Assembly (NCBI GenBank): GCA_016702305.1
Contig: JADJEH010000001.1
Coordinates: 868,001-932,000, forward strand
Source of the DNA: a bacterium
Lineage (GTDB): Bacteria; Electryoneota; RPQS01
Reading direction: 5' to 3'
Length of the DNA: 64,000 nucleotides
The notes beneath the pieces were generated by a model, which saw only the letters and a program-made list of their open reading frames with translations, searched no databases and was not told the origin of the DNA. Of the stretch, positions 36,462-45,366 are shown piece by piece. How positions within the stretch are numbered: the first letter of the stretch is position 1; each line of letters begins with the position of its first letter. The position numbers and the translations under genes were made by a program.

Positions 36462-38704
36462 ACGTATCTGTCGGTCGGGATTGCCCACATTTCTGCGGCC
36501 CGCATGCCCCCGCTCAAGACTTGCTTCCAGCCTTTGCCGGTCTGAACCCACCGTGTTCCCTGCGCATCTTTTATGGGCCAGGCGATCACAATTGTGCCCA
36601 CCGATGAATCTGCGGACGCTGGCGACAGGCGCTCCATGGCCGCCGAGAGATTCGTCACGATAACCGATGTAGAATCCGGAGCCATCAGCGAGATTTCCCA
36701 TGCGTCGCCAGCACTACGTAAATTCTGAACCTCCAGCAGCACGGCGCCAATCTGCCAACGCTCACCGGGGATTGCGCGGTGCAACGGAACGCCCTGCTCG
36801 TGCAATACCGCGTCTAACCGTGCTGATGTGAGTGTCAGCCGCGGTGCTGAGACGTCAATCGCCAATTCAGGTTGAGCCAGTTGGATCACGGTCGGAGCAC
36901 CGCCAATCATCGTTGCGGCGCGCGACGGGATGATGAGAAAGTCAGATCGGCTGAGATGCTGGCGTGCAAATTCCGAGCGCAACGCCGACGCCGATTGCGA
37001 TTCAGACCACTCACTACCGCAACCGATCACGCCGTTACAGTCCCCCACCCTAACCAGAAGCAGGCCGCTCGATTCCGAGCCTATTTGCGCCACTTCAGCG
37101 GCCGACCTTTCGCTGAGCCGCGGCGACCACAACGTGATGTTCAATCCTAACAGGACGAGCATCATCGCCAGCCGAATCCGACCAGCGGCCGCAACTGCCA
37201 CTGCTGCCAGTTGAAGCAGTAGCGCAACAGTAGCACTCCACAATTGCTGTGGAACGACAAAACTCGCGCCTATGAGCGTGGCCGTCCAGCCGGTCACCGC
37301 GATGAAAATGCCAACCAGGCCTTCTACCGTCCGGCCGATCGCGGATGCCACAGACAGGGAAATGGGATCAAAGGCCAGCAAGAGCAGCACGAGGACGAGC
37401 AAGAACGAGAACAGCGGTATGGCGACGAGATTCGTCACGATGGCGACTCCGGGAACACGACCAAAGAGCAGCGCCGCAATGGGAGCCGTGGCGATCTGGG
37501 CGCCAACCGTGGCCGAGAGAATTTCAGTCGTATGCGCGCCGAACCCGCGGCGTGGCGTTCGCAGAAGGTCCTGAAGCGGCTGCTTCAAGACCGTGTAAGA
37601 CATGAGAATCCCGGCAAGCGACAGGTAGCTCAAGTGGAAACCCGCATCCAATACGTGCAGCGGCCAAACCATAAGTTCGACTCCCGCCGCAAACAGCAAC
37701 AGATTCAGCGGATGCGCTTGGCGGTGAAGCAGGCGGGCCGTGATCATCATGCCTGCCATTATGGAGGATCTGATGAGCGATGGGACGCCCAAACCCAATG
37801 CAGCGTAGATGGCCAGCAGGCACAGGAGCAAAATATAACGTGTTCGTTGCGGAACTCGCAACCACGACAGCAACAGCCAGCACAGCGAAACCAACAGTCC
37901 CGTGTTCAATCCACTAAGGGCGAACAAGTGCGCGAGACCTGTCACTTGCAAATCATCACGAAACTCCGCCGAAAATGCGTTGCGCTCGCCTAACAACAGA
38001 GCTCCCGCAACGGCGCGGGCGTCGGGACGCAAATGCCGATCAAAAGTGCCCAGAAGACCGGACCGAGCATCGTGCAAAGCGCGCCGGGCACTCCAGCCGC
38101 CTTCGACAACGACCAGCGATTGCTCGTCAGCTAACCTGGCGCGAGCGCCCAGTCGCTCTCGCAGCGACCAGCACAGATCTGAGAACGAACTCACCGGAGC
38201 GTTCAGGCTCTCCACACGGACGAAGCCCGCGACAACATCGCCTATGTTGACGGTAGCTGCTGCGGTGATTGGTACGCTCAATCGCACACGTAATGTCCGA
38301 AGGTCTACCGACTGGCTGTCACTGCGCAACTGCACGTCGGCTAACCAGAAATTGACTGAACGGCCAGATGCCATCGGCTCATCGTACCACACCACGGTGC
38401 CTCGGCAGACCACAATGGCGGTGTCGTTTGAGAAGGTCAGCAAACTGGCCCGCTCCGTTCGCGCAAGTTCGCTCGAACCGCGCTGTCCCACAACCACGGC
38501 GAATACGACGTAGACCATCAATGCCGCAAGACGGCGGGAACTCGCAAAGAGCAGACACAGCACAGCCGCAACCGACACACCGACGGTTAACGGTAAACCG
38601 ACAACTCCACCTGCAAATAGAGCCAGCGCCACGCCACCCAAGCCCGCGACCGCCAGCCCCAGCGCGGGTACATCAGCCAGCCGAATTTCCGGCCGCAGTG
38701 CCAT
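36458..38704 (-). CDS. ComEC/Rec2-family DNA-uptake channel with degenerate C-terminal domain
   Basis: A 748-residue polytopic protein. It has N-terminal helices, a DUF4131-type soluble domain at about 75-185, then the competence core LLLGERNAFSAEFRDDLQVT followed by GLAHLFALSGLNTGL at about 235-275 and many membrane helices to about 540. ComEC carries single-stranded DNA across the inner membrane during transformation. The C-terminal region sits where a metallo-beta-lactamase domain should be. It starts with a VGDCNGVIGCGSEW relic but has no HxHxDH ligand motif (IPSRAATMIGGAP occupies that place). Uptake may therefore lack this nuclease activity. The gene lies seven bases after ubiE. Confidence 0.87.
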   Translation of the reverse strand: MALRPEIRLADVPALGLAVAGLGGVALALFAGGVVGLPLTVGVSVAAVLCLLFASSRRLAALMVYVVFAVVVGQRGSSELARTERASLLTFSNDTAIVVCRGTVVWYDEPMASGRSVNFWLADVQLRSDSQSVDLRTLRVRLSVPITAAATVNIGDVVAGFVRVESLNAPVSSFSDLCWSLRERLGARARLADEQSLVVVEGGWSARRALHDARSGLLGTFDRHLRPDARAVAGALLLGERNAFSAEFRDDLQVTGLAHLFALSGLNTGLLVSLCWLLLSWLRVPQRTRYILLLCLLAIYAALGLGVPSLIRSSIMAGMMITARLLHRQAHPLNLLLFAAGVELMVWPLHVLDAGFHLSYLSLAGILMSYTVLKQPLQDLLRTPRRGFGAHTTEILSATVGAQIATAPIAALLFGRVPGVAIVTNLVAIPLFSFLLVLVLLLLAFDPISLSVASAIGRTVEGLVGIFIAVTGWTATLIGASFVVPQQLWSATVALLLQLAAVAVAAAGRIRLAMMLVLLGLNITLWSPRLSERSAAEVAQIGSESSGLLLVRVGDCNGVIGCGSEWSESQSASALRSEFARQHLSRSDFLIIPSRAATMIGGAPTVIQLAQPELAIDVSAPRLTLTSARLDAVLHEQGVPLHRAIPGERWQIGAVLLEVQNLRSAGDAWEISLMAPDSTSVIVTNLSAAMERLSPASADSSVGTIVIAWPIKDAQGTRWVQTGKGWKQVLSGGMRAAEMWAIPTDRYV

Positions 38705-38711
38705 GCGTGTA

Positions 38712-39455
38712 CTACTTCGTCAAGAGAAAGCGTGTGGCGATTCCCAACGACAGGGGCTTCGCATCCACTTTGGAATAGCCCGCCGACTTAAACACCTCCA
38801 GCAGCCGCGAAGACGATGGGAATCGCTGAATCGTCTCAGCAAGATACTTGTAGGCCTCCGGATCTGATGAAACCGCTCCACCCAAGGGCCGCATCACCCA
38901 CCACATGTACATTTTAAAGATCCGGTCAATAACGGCCGAACGATCCGGTGTGAATTCCAATATCACCCCTTGCCCGCCGGGCTTCAGCACGCGATGCAAT
39001 TCACGCAAACCGCCTTCGAGATCGCGAAAATTTCGAATGCCAAACGCCACCATATAGCGGTCGTAGCTGGCATCAGGAAAAGCCAATTGTTCGGCCGCAC
39101 CGACGACCAGATCATAGTGCTGAATCCCCCGGGCGCGAACCTTGACGTCCGCCAGTTCGAGCATTCCCGGAGCCGGATCGAGGAGCGTAGTATGTACGCC
39201 TGGACATTGTTTCTGCGCCTCGAGAGCCATGTCCCCCGTGCCTGCGCTGCAATCCAGAACTCGCATGTCCTGCGTGAGCCTGAGCGATTGCACGGCCAGT
39301 CTGCGCCAGCTACGGTCAACCCCTAACGAAAAGATGCGGTTCAACCGGTCATAGGTGGAAGAGATGCGATTAAACATCTCAACAACTTGCGGATTCGCAC
39401 CGGCGGCGACCGTTGAGCGCAGGGCGGGACCCGCGGATTGAGGCGGAGTGGTCAC
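38712..39455 (-). CDS. ubiE: demethylmenaquinone/ubiquinone C-methyltransferase
   Basis: A 247-residue class I SAM methyltransferase. It carries the UbiE/MenG signatures YDRLNRIFSLGVDRSWRR and SDPEAYKYLAETIQRFP, and the SAM motif VLDCSAGTGDMAL. In a menaquinone-using FCB organism it most likely methylates demethylmenaquinone (menG role); ubiquinone is less likely outside Proteobacteria. It overlaps cdsA by four bases (ATGA). Confidence 0.93.
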   Translation of the reverse strand: MTTPPQSAGPALRSTVAAGANPQVVEMFNRISSTYDRLNRIFSLGVDRSWRRLAVQSLRLTQDMRVLDCSAGTGDMALEAQKQCPGVHTTLLDPAPGMLELADVKVRARGIQHYDLVVGAAEQLAFPDASYDRYMVAFGIRNFRDLEGGLRELHRVLKPGGQGVILEFTPDRSAVIDRIFKMYMWWVMRPLGGAVSSDPEAYKYLAETIQRFPSSSRLLEVFKSAGYSKVDAKPLSLGIATRFLLTK

Positions 39456-40264
39456 GGAGTAGATAAGAATAGATAGGCTAAAAAGAGAGGTGACGAAACG
39501 AGCAGCGAATCGAAACGATCAAGGAACCCGCCATGACCGGGGATAATTTGCGAAGAATCCTTTATGCCCGCTTCGCGTTTCATCAGCGATTCAATCAGGT
39601 CACCGATCTGGCCGGCGATGCCGACAATCAGCGGCAGTATCCAGTAGTCGTACGGGAGCGGGCGGGCAAGATTGAGCATCTGCAATGCGGGAAGAAGCAG
39701 CGCCGCAAATAGGAGGCCTGAGACTGCGCCCTCAACAGTTTTATTCGGGCTCGCCTGAGGATATAGCTTGTGCCGACCAAGCAAGCGCCCACCGAAGTAG
39801 GCGCCCGAATCGCACAACCAGGTCGCCGCAAACAAAATCCCTAACGCGCCCAATCGACTGTGCCGGATGGCATCCGAGTACTCAGCCAGGTGATACCACA
39901 GAGCTATGGGAAGCGCGGCATAGATCAAGTACAGTGCGCCGTACCCCAGTTGCAGCAGAGGTCGCCGTTCCCGTTGAAACACAACCAGCAACACCCATAC
40001 ATAGACCGCGATCAGGGTTTCACCCGTGGCGGTCTTCGCGCCGTGCCCGAAAATGAACAGGTCAAAACCCAAAAGAGCGAAGAGCAGGGCCGCCGTGCCC
40101 AACGGGACACCTGCCGCGTTCGCGAAGCCACGCCATTCATGCAGCAGCAGCAACTGCAAGGCGCCGATGAGTGCCATTAACCAGTAGCCGCCATAGTTCG
40201 CCGCCAGCAGCAGAACAGGAATGCCGATGGCCGCAGCGAGCAGTCGTTGCACCAAATTGGACAC
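39452..40264 (-). CDS. cdsA: phosphatidate cytidylyltransferase
   Basis: A 270-residue integral membrane enzyme with about eight helices. The CDS signature is present near the C-terminus as KRDAG-like LMKREAGIKDSSQIIPGHGG followed by FLDRFDS, preceded by CDSGAYFGGRLLGRHKL. It makes CDP-diacylglycerol, the substrate of pssA elsewhere in this window. Translation starts at GTG 40264, overlapping the TPR-lipoprotein stop as TAGTG. Confidence 0.96.
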   Translation of the reverse strand: MSNLVQRLLAAAIGIPVLLLAANYGGYWLMALIGALQLLLLHEWRGFANAAGVPLGTAALLFALLGFDLFIFGHGAKTATGETLIAVYVWVLLVVFQRERRPLLQLGYGALYLIYAALPIALWYHLAEYSDAIRHSRLGALGILFAATWLCDSGAYFGGRLLGRHKLYPQASPNKTVEGAVSGLLFAALLLPALQMLNLARPLPYDYWILPLIVGIAGQIGDLIESLMKREAGIKDSSQIIPGHGGFLDRFDSLLVSSPLFLAYLFLSTP

Positions 40265-42534
40265 TATTCGAACCGGCGTCCGCGTAAAGAGGATTCTTCC
40301 GGCGGCCAGCCGGACGAGTCGGATTCTGCTCGCAGAATCTCGAATGCAGGCACCATTTGTGCTTGCAGTGCCTCGTCACTCAACAAGAAAATTGAACTTG
40401 TATCCGGATCCGTCAACTTCACCCGAGAAACGGCCGTGAAACCTGAGTCGGGAAACATCCGCACGATGTCGGTGTGAATCGCAAGCGCCTCGGGGTAACG
40501 CGCGAGCCGAAACTCGAGTAAATACGCCAGGGCATGCAGCGCCCGCGCACCCGCAGCCGAATGACTGTCTAAAGCCGCAACCGCCCGATAGCCGTTGACA
40601 ACTTCCTCCAGCGGATCGCCCGCGAGAAACCCCCGTTCGACACGGTCGAACTCGAGATCCTGATCTGTCTTGGGTGCCTGCAACGGCGCGAGGCCAAGCG
40701 CATCGCGTGCTGCATTCCTGACGTGCAGCAAGGCTTCTTCCGCCTCCGCGGCTTCATGTAAGAGGGCCGTGCCTCGGGTCTCATCGGCGTTTGCGTTAAT
40801 AAGTTTCAGCCCAAGTTGGACAACGGCGCGCCAATGCTCATCCCCGGCGCCTGCCACAGCAACGCCGGATTCAAGTTGCGTCATGGCGCTATCCGGTGCG
40901 GACAATACAGTCTCATAGAACGAAGCGGCGTCAAGATGCGCGGCCACCAACCGGCGAGCCGCCGAAAGACGCTGCATCGTGTACAGTTCACGAGGCGACA
41001 CAACACGCGGTCTGTTCGGCGCCTCGGCCTGCTCATCACCGACTCGAACAGTGTCCGGCGCTCGCGCCGCGCGAGCCGCTTGCCGTAAGGAATCCTGCAC
41101 CGTCAACGCGCGCATGATCGAATCGGCCAGCATCTCCGCCGGCGTCATCTCCGTAATTTCTTTTTCGGCCGACGGCGGAGTCGAGACCGTATCTAAGACG
41201 GCGTCCCCGGCCACAGAGTCACTGAGCTCGACCAACACGTCACCAATTAGCTCTTCGACGAGAACCGCAGTATCCGGCGAAACGATCTCACTGTGCACCG
41301 AATCGGCGACCGGAAGCAGAGAATCTGAAACCGTCTCGGGAAAATCTTCTTTTGGAGCGTCTTCACTCGGCAGATCCTGCAACGCTTGATCAAGGATCGC
41401 CAAACTGTCCCGCAAAATTGGAATATGCTGCAGCGCGTCCAGCCCGGATTCCAATTGGCGAGCTTCGTTGCGCGCTGAATCTTGCAGCGCCCGCGGCGCG
41501 CCGGCACCGGGGACACTATCAAACTTAGCGCGCGCCAACTCGAGATCGCCTAACTTGTTGCGCGCCACGAGGCCTTGCAGGTAGTATGAACGGGCCTTAG
41601 CTTCGCCGGGATTCGATGTTGAACAAAACTCCTCCATCATCCGGATGGCCAGAGATGGATCGCCTGCCTCGGCCTCCACCTTTGCCGCTTCCAATCGAAC
41701 ATCCGGAGCGCGGTCAATAAACCGACGGTCAAATTCAAGCGGCCGTAAGTAGTCGCGCGCCAAATCGTAATTCTTGTCCAAGGCCGCCATCTGCGCCAGC
41801 AGCGACCGAGCCTCAAAGGCCTCATCAGCGGATCGTGTCAACCCTAAGCACCGCTCAAGCGCCGTGCGCGCCTCGTCACGACGATTCAAGATGTGATAGG
41901 ACCGCCCAAGGGTTAGAAAGTCAGATGCCTTTTCGTCGCGGTCATAGGATATCTCCCGGATTCGCTCAAGATACTCAACGGCTTGCTCCGGCTGCTTGCG
42001 CTCGGCGGCTATCTTCGCCAAAGTGCGGGCCGCTCCAGCAATCGCGGGAGTCGTCTTTAGATTGTCCTGCGCACCGAGCAGCACATTCTCCGCGGCTTCG
42101 CTCATGTTCTGGGCCAACAACGCTTGTGCACGCCAGACAACCGCCTCTTCCGCGTGCCTGCTGTTCGGGAAAATCGTTCCAAGCTCCGTGAACTTCCGCT
42201 CCGCGCGTGCGAACTCCTCAGTGCGGTAGTAGCTTACGCCCATAACCATCAGCGCGTCATCTATCCAGCGGCTATTGGGATAAAACTCGAGGAGCTTACT
42301 GCACGATTGGAGAATCCCCTGGTATTGCTGCACCGGAATTCCTGTCGCGCTGCCGCCGCCGGGCTGTGAACCGCGGGGCGCGCCTTGCTGAGCACGCTTC
42401 GTCTGGCGCTCCGCCGCGCGAAAGTCCTTCTTGATGTTGTAAAACGTGTTGTAATAGGCGCAACCGCTTAGTAGCAGCGTGCCGATCACGATCCACGCGG
42501 TACGGGTAATGAGTCTACGTTCTATCTTGGGCAT
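40264..42534 (-). CDS. tetratricopeptide-repeat outer-envelope lipoprotein
   Basis: A 756-residue lipoprotein. The signal peptide ends LLLSGCAYYNTFYN, a clear lipobox with Cys at about residue 24. Residues about 60-420 are TPR-like helical repeats of the BamD/YbgF type (DALMVMGVSYYRTEEFARAE). An acidic Ser/Thr/Asp-rich linker at about 430-560 and further repeats follow. The frame opens at 42735, but ATG 42534 (MPKIERRLITRT) gives the lipoprotein signal and shortens the overlap with the sirtuin gene to 20 bases. It is probably a periplasm-facing scaffold; the partner is unknown. Confidence 0.82.
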   Translation of the reverse strand: MPKIERRLITRTAWIVIGTLLLSGCAYYNTFYNIKKDFRAAERQTKRAQQGAPRGSQPGGGSATGIPVQQYQGILQSCSKLLEFYPNSRWIDDALMVMGVSYYRTEEFARAERKFTELGTIFPNSRHAEEAVVWRAQALLAQNMSEAAENVLLGAQDNLKTTPAIAGAARTLAKIAAERKQPEQAVEYLERIREISYDRDEKASDFLTLGRSYHILNRRDEARTALERCLGLTRSADEAFEARSLLAQMAALDKNYDLARDYLRPLEFDRRFIDRAPDVRLEAAKVEAEAGDPSLAIRMMEEFCSTSNPGEAKARSYYLQGLVARNKLGDLELARAKFDSVPGAGAPRALQDSARNEARQLESGLDALQHIPILRDSLAILDQALQDLPSEDAPKEDFPETVSDSLLPVADSVHSEIVSPDTAVLVEELIGDVLVELSDSVAGDAVLDTVSTPPSAEKEITEMTPAEMLADSIMRALTVQDSLRQAARAARAPDTVRVGDEQAEAPNRPRVVSPRELYTMQRLSAARRLVAAHLDAASFYETVLSAPDSAMTQLESGVAVAGAGDEHWRAVVQLGLKLINANADETRGTALLHEAAEAEEALLHVRNAARDALGLAPLQAPKTDQDLEFDRVERGFLAGDPLEEVVNGYRAVAALDSHSAAGARALHALAYLLEFRLARYPEALAIHTDIVRMFPDSGFTAVSRVKLTDPDTSSIFLLSDEALQAQMVPAFEILRAESDSSGWPPEESSLRGRRFE

Positions 42535-43297
42535 CGGCAGATTGTTGCGCGGCGCGAAGCCGCTTCCACTCGAGAAAAAGGGCAGTAACCGCGGCACCGG
42601 CGGGTTCGTGGATCGAAACCGTGGCGCGTGGGCTGAATTGCGTAGGTTCAAGATTGATTTCGATAACATGTGCGCCGTTTTCCAGCGCAATCTCGGGCAG
42701 CGATGCCGCCGGGTAGACGACCGCCGACGTGCCAATGGTCAAAAAGAGATCGCACGACTCCGCGGCGTGAAACGCTGCCGTCAGGATATCTTCGGGCAGC
42801 ATTTCTCCAAACCACACAACTCCGGGGCGGTACGACCCGCCGCACGGGCAACGCGGAATTCCGATCGGCTGGTGTAGGAGATCGTCCGTGGTTTCCTGAC
42901 CACATTTCAGACATCGGTTGACACGGATGTTGCCATGCAGTTCCAAGACATCACGGCTCCCGGCTACCTGGTGCAGGCCATCCACATTCTGCGTGATTAG
43001 CGTGAAGTCGTTCATGTGCCGCTGCCACTCCGCGAGCGCAATGTGCGCGGCATTGGGTTTGGCCTCGGCGAGGACGGAACGGCGATAGCTGTACCATTCC
43101 CAGACAAGCTCAGGATTCGCCATGAATCCCGCCATACTTGCCAACTCTTCAGGCCGCATCTTGTTCCAAATGCCTTCCTTCCCCCGAAAAGTACCAAGAC
43201 CGGATTCCGCAGACACGCCGGCACCGGTCAATATGGCCATGCGGCGGCAATCCGATAAGATGTCTTGTAATCGGCTCGGTGCCGTGAAACTTTTCAC
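42515..43297 (-). CDS. cobB: Sir2-family NAD-dependent deacylase (CobB-like, class III features)
   Basis: A 260-residue sirtuin. NAD-binding GAGVSAESGLGTFRG, TQNVDGLH and catalytic His in LELHGN are present. Four zinc cysteines occur in CLKCGQE and CPCGGSY. Tyr69 and Arg72 in WEWYSYRR form the YxxR pair that in SIRT5 and E. coli CobB binds acidic acyl groups, so desuccinylase activity is predicted. The frame opens at 43612 across rpsT on the other strand; GTG 43297 (VKSFTAPSRL) fits the family start and lies beside the rpsT promoter. Confidence 0.9.
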   Translation of the reverse strand: MKSFTAPSRLQDILSDCRRMAILTGAGVSAESGLGTFRGKEGIWNKMRPEELASMAGFMANPELVWEWYSYRRSVLAEAKPNAAHIALAEWQRHMNDFTLITQNVDGLHQVAGSRDVLELHGNIRVNRCLKCGQETTDDLLHQPIGIPRCPCGGSYRPGVVWFGEMLPEDILTAAFHAAESCDLFLTIGTSAVVYPAASLPEIALENGAHVIEINLEPTQFSPRATVSIHEPAGAAVTALFLEWKRLRAAQQSADAQDRT

Positions 43298-43326
43298 TTG
43301 ACTTTGATTCGCAGCATGTTTATATT
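43298..43326 (+). promoter_or_regulatory. consensus sigma-70 promoter for rpsT
   Basis: TTGACT (43298-43303), a 17-base spacer and TATATT (43321-43326) give a start near 43333. A leader of about 85 bases follows; it can form nested helices CGCTG/CAGCG and GCCGA/TCGGC around 43347-43377, possibly for S20 autoregulation. Confidence 0.8.
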
Positions 43327-43387
43327 GCGGCACTTCACGCTGACCAGTCCGCCGATCCACTTGGTCGGCCCAGCGTTTGGGGTAGCA

Positions 43388-43416
43388 ATTACAATAAGAT
43401 AAGAATTTTCGGACAA
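43388..43416 (-). promoter_or_regulatory. probable promoter for the cobB-TPR-cdsA run
   Basis: On the minus strand TTGTCC (43416-43411), 17 bases, and TGTAAT (43393-43388). The predicted start is near 43382. The -35 box lies one base before the rpsT start codon, so the two divergent promoters cross and their leaders overlap. Confidence 0.5.
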
Positions 43417-43417
43417 A

Positions 43418-43675
43418 ATGCCACAACACAAATCTTGCGAAAAGCGGATGCGCACGGCCACCAAGGCCCGGGAGAGGAATCGCCGGGACCGCGCTCGTTG
43501 TCGAACCGTCGAAAAACGAGTCACGCAGGCTGCCGATGCCGCTGTTGCGGTGACCAAATTGTCCGAAGCGTTTTCGGTACTGGATCGTATGGCCGACCGG
43601 GGTATTCTTCATCCCCGTACTGCGGCGCGCCGTAAAGCTCGTCTGGCGCGCGCTGCCAATAGCCTGAATTCTTAG
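43418..43675 (+). CDS. rpsT: 30S ribosomal protein S20
   Basis: An 85-residue very basic protein and the only gene on the plus strand. The N-terminal PQHKSCEKRMRTATKARERN and the C-terminal HPRTAARRKARLARAANSL match S20 (MANHKSAEKR-type start, xNTAARKKSRLAxxxN end). S20 binds 16S rRNA early in 30S assembly. It has its own strong promoter and terminator. The start has only a weak ribosome site (CGGA), which fits a regulated start such as E. coli S20 autoregulation, though that is inferred. Confidence 0.93.
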   Translation: MPQHKSCEKRMRTATKARERNRRDRARCRTVEKRVTQAADAAVAVTKLSEAFSVLDRMADRGILHPRTAARRKARLARAANSLNS

Positions 43676-43695
43676 TACTTACTCCGCCCCCCGCC

Positions 43696-43757
43696 GAGCC
43701 GGTGAGCTCGAGGCCAACGTCCCCCTCCGGCCTCAGCATATTCACCGGCTCTTTTTT
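43696..43757 (+). terminator. intrinsic terminator of rpsT
   Basis: GAGCCGGTGA (43696-43705) pairs with TCACCGGCTC (43742-43751) as a 10-bp stem that encloses a second GAGGCC/GGCCTC hairpin. Six Ts follow at 43752-43757. The T-run is on the plus strand only, so it serves rpsT and not guaB. Confidence 0.85.
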
Positions 43758-43770
43758 GTCTCCGATTCTG

Positions 43771-45252
43771 CTACTTGGGTCGCGAGTAGTTCGGCGCTTC
43801 TTGGACGATGGAAACATCGTGCGGGTGGCTTTCGGTGTAACCGGCCGCCGTCGCTTCGATGAATCTTGTCTTGCTCTGCATTTCGGCGATTGTGCTGGCT
43901 CCGCAATAGCCCATCGAGGCTCGAAGACCGCCAATAAGCTGAAACACCGTGTCGGCTAATTTGCCTTTGTATGGCACTTTACCCTCGATACCTTCAGGAA
44001 CATACTTACCGCTTGCCTCTTCGGCGGACTGGAAATACCGGTCCGCCGATCCTTTTTTCATGGCCCCGATAGAACCCATTCCGCGGAATAGCTTGTAGCT
44101 GCGGCCATCCACAAGAACTGTGTCCCCCGGCGCCTCCTCCGTGCCCGCGAAGAGGCTACCAATCATTGCCGATGAAGCACCGGCGGCGATGGCCTTTGCA
44201 ATGTCGCCTGAGTACCGGATGCCTCCGTCCGCAATCACCGGCACATTCAATGGGCCAAGTGCCTCGGCCACCCACATCACGGCGGTGATCTGCGGGACGC
44301 CGACGCCCGCAACGACTCGAGTGGTGCAGATCGAACCGGGCCCTACGCCGACCTTCACTCCCGTGGCCCCGGCCTTAGCCAGCGCGACCGCGCCGTCCGC
44401 CGTCACCACGTTGCCTGCGATTATTTCCATGTGCGGATACATGCCGCGCAGCTTCTCGACAGTCTTGATCACATTACGTGAATGTCCGTGAGCTGAGTCA
44501 ATCACCAGGGCATCCACATCGGCCTTGACCAATTGCGCCGCGCGGACTTCGGCATCGCCGCCAATGCCAATCGCTGCCGCCACGCGCAAACGACCTTCAG
44601 CATCTTTGCAGGCATTCGGAAATTGCGTGCGTTTCTGGATGTCCTTGACTGTGACCAGACCAAGCAGCTTGCCATCATCGCTGACCAACAGCAATTTCTC
44701 GATGCGATGTTGCTGTAGAATTTGCTCGGCCGTGCCAAGATCCGTATTGACTGGAGCAGTGACCAAGCGATCCCGGGGAGTCATTAATTTGGTAACCGGG
44801 GTTTCCGGATCACTCTCGAAACGCATATCACGGTCCGTGATGATTCCCTCGAGCGTGCCATGCTCGTCAACAATCGGGATGCCACTAACTCCTTTGGCAC
44901 GCTTGAGCTGCAGCGCGTCGGCCAGCTTCGCGTAGGGCGGCAATGTATAGGGTTCAAAAATAATCGCCGACTCACTACGCTTAACGCGGTCCACTTCGGA
45001 CGCCTGCTCGTCCGGCGTCATGTTCTTGTGGACGACGCCAATGCCGCCCTGCCGGGCTAATGCGATGCACAGATCGGACTCCGAAACCGTGTCCATCGCC
45101 GCTGAGATCAGCGGAATGTTCAATGTGATGCCGCTGGTCAACCGACTCGAAGTATCTACTTCGGAAGGCAGGACTTCAGAGGCCGCCGGTATCAAGAGCA
45201 CGTCATCATACGTGAGTCCGATACCGACGATGCGCGGGAATTGCGTCTTCAT
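43771..45252 (-). CDS. guaB: inosine-5'-monophosphate dehydrogenase
   Basis: A 493-residue IMPDH: TIM barrel with two CBS domains inserted at about 95-205. The active-site loop GPGSICTTR contains the catalytic Cys; GLTYDDVLL at the N-terminus and GSLFAGTEEAPGD are family blocks. It oxidises IMP to XMP, the rate-limiting step towards GMP. The gene is monocistronic between the pepT-side terminator and the convergent rpsT terminator. Confidence 0.98.
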   Translation of the reverse strand: MKTQFPRIVGIGLTYDDVLLIPAASEVLPSEVDTSSRLTSGITLNIPLISAAMDTVSESDLCIALARQGGIGVVHKNMTPDEQASEVDRVKRSESAIIFEPYTLPPYAKLADALQLKRAKGVSGIPIVDEHGTLEGIITDRDMRFESDPETPVTKLMTPRDRLVTAPVNTDLGTAEQILQQHRIEKLLLVSDDGKLLGLVTVKDIQKRTQFPNACKDAEGRLRVAAAIGIGGDAEVRAAQLVKADVDALVIDSAHGHSRNVIKTVEKLRGMYPHMEIIAGNVVTADGAVALAKAGATGVKVGVGPGSICTTRVVAGVGVPQITAVMWVAEALGPLNVPVIADGGIRYSGDIAKAIAAGASSAMIGSLFAGTEEAPGDTVLVDGRSYKLFRGMGSIGAMKKGSADRYFQSAEEASGKYVPEGIEGKVPYKGKLADTVFQLIGGLRASMGYCGASTIAEMQSKTRFIEATAAGYTESHPHDVSIVQEAPNYSRPK

Positions 45253-45281
45253 CTATCGTGTCCCTTGTCAAACAAGTACTG

Positions 45282-45317
45282 AAAAAAGAGTCCTCTGCCC
45301 GCACAGGGGCAGAGGAC
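45282..45317 (-). terminator. intrinsic terminator after the trpS-to-pepT-like run
   Basis: On the minus strand GTCCTCTGCCC and GGGCAGAGGAC form a perfect 11-bp stem (45317-45307 with 45300-45290) with a 6-base loop. It is followed by TCTTTTTT ending at 45282. Confidence 0.9.
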
Positions 45318-45366
45318 CGCGGAACCGCAGCCGGTTCTTATTGCCAACGAGGATTTGGCAGATGCC

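Noticed and set aside
36462..36701. 80-residue N-terminal extension of RNase HII
   Set aside because: Overlaps the comEC-like gene; no similarity to the family. The ATGA overlap at 36458-36461 marks the real start.
45253..45281. TTGACA box upstream of guaB as a promoter
   Set aside because: The matching -10 position would fall inside the guaB coding region, so it cannot drive guaB from the annotated start.
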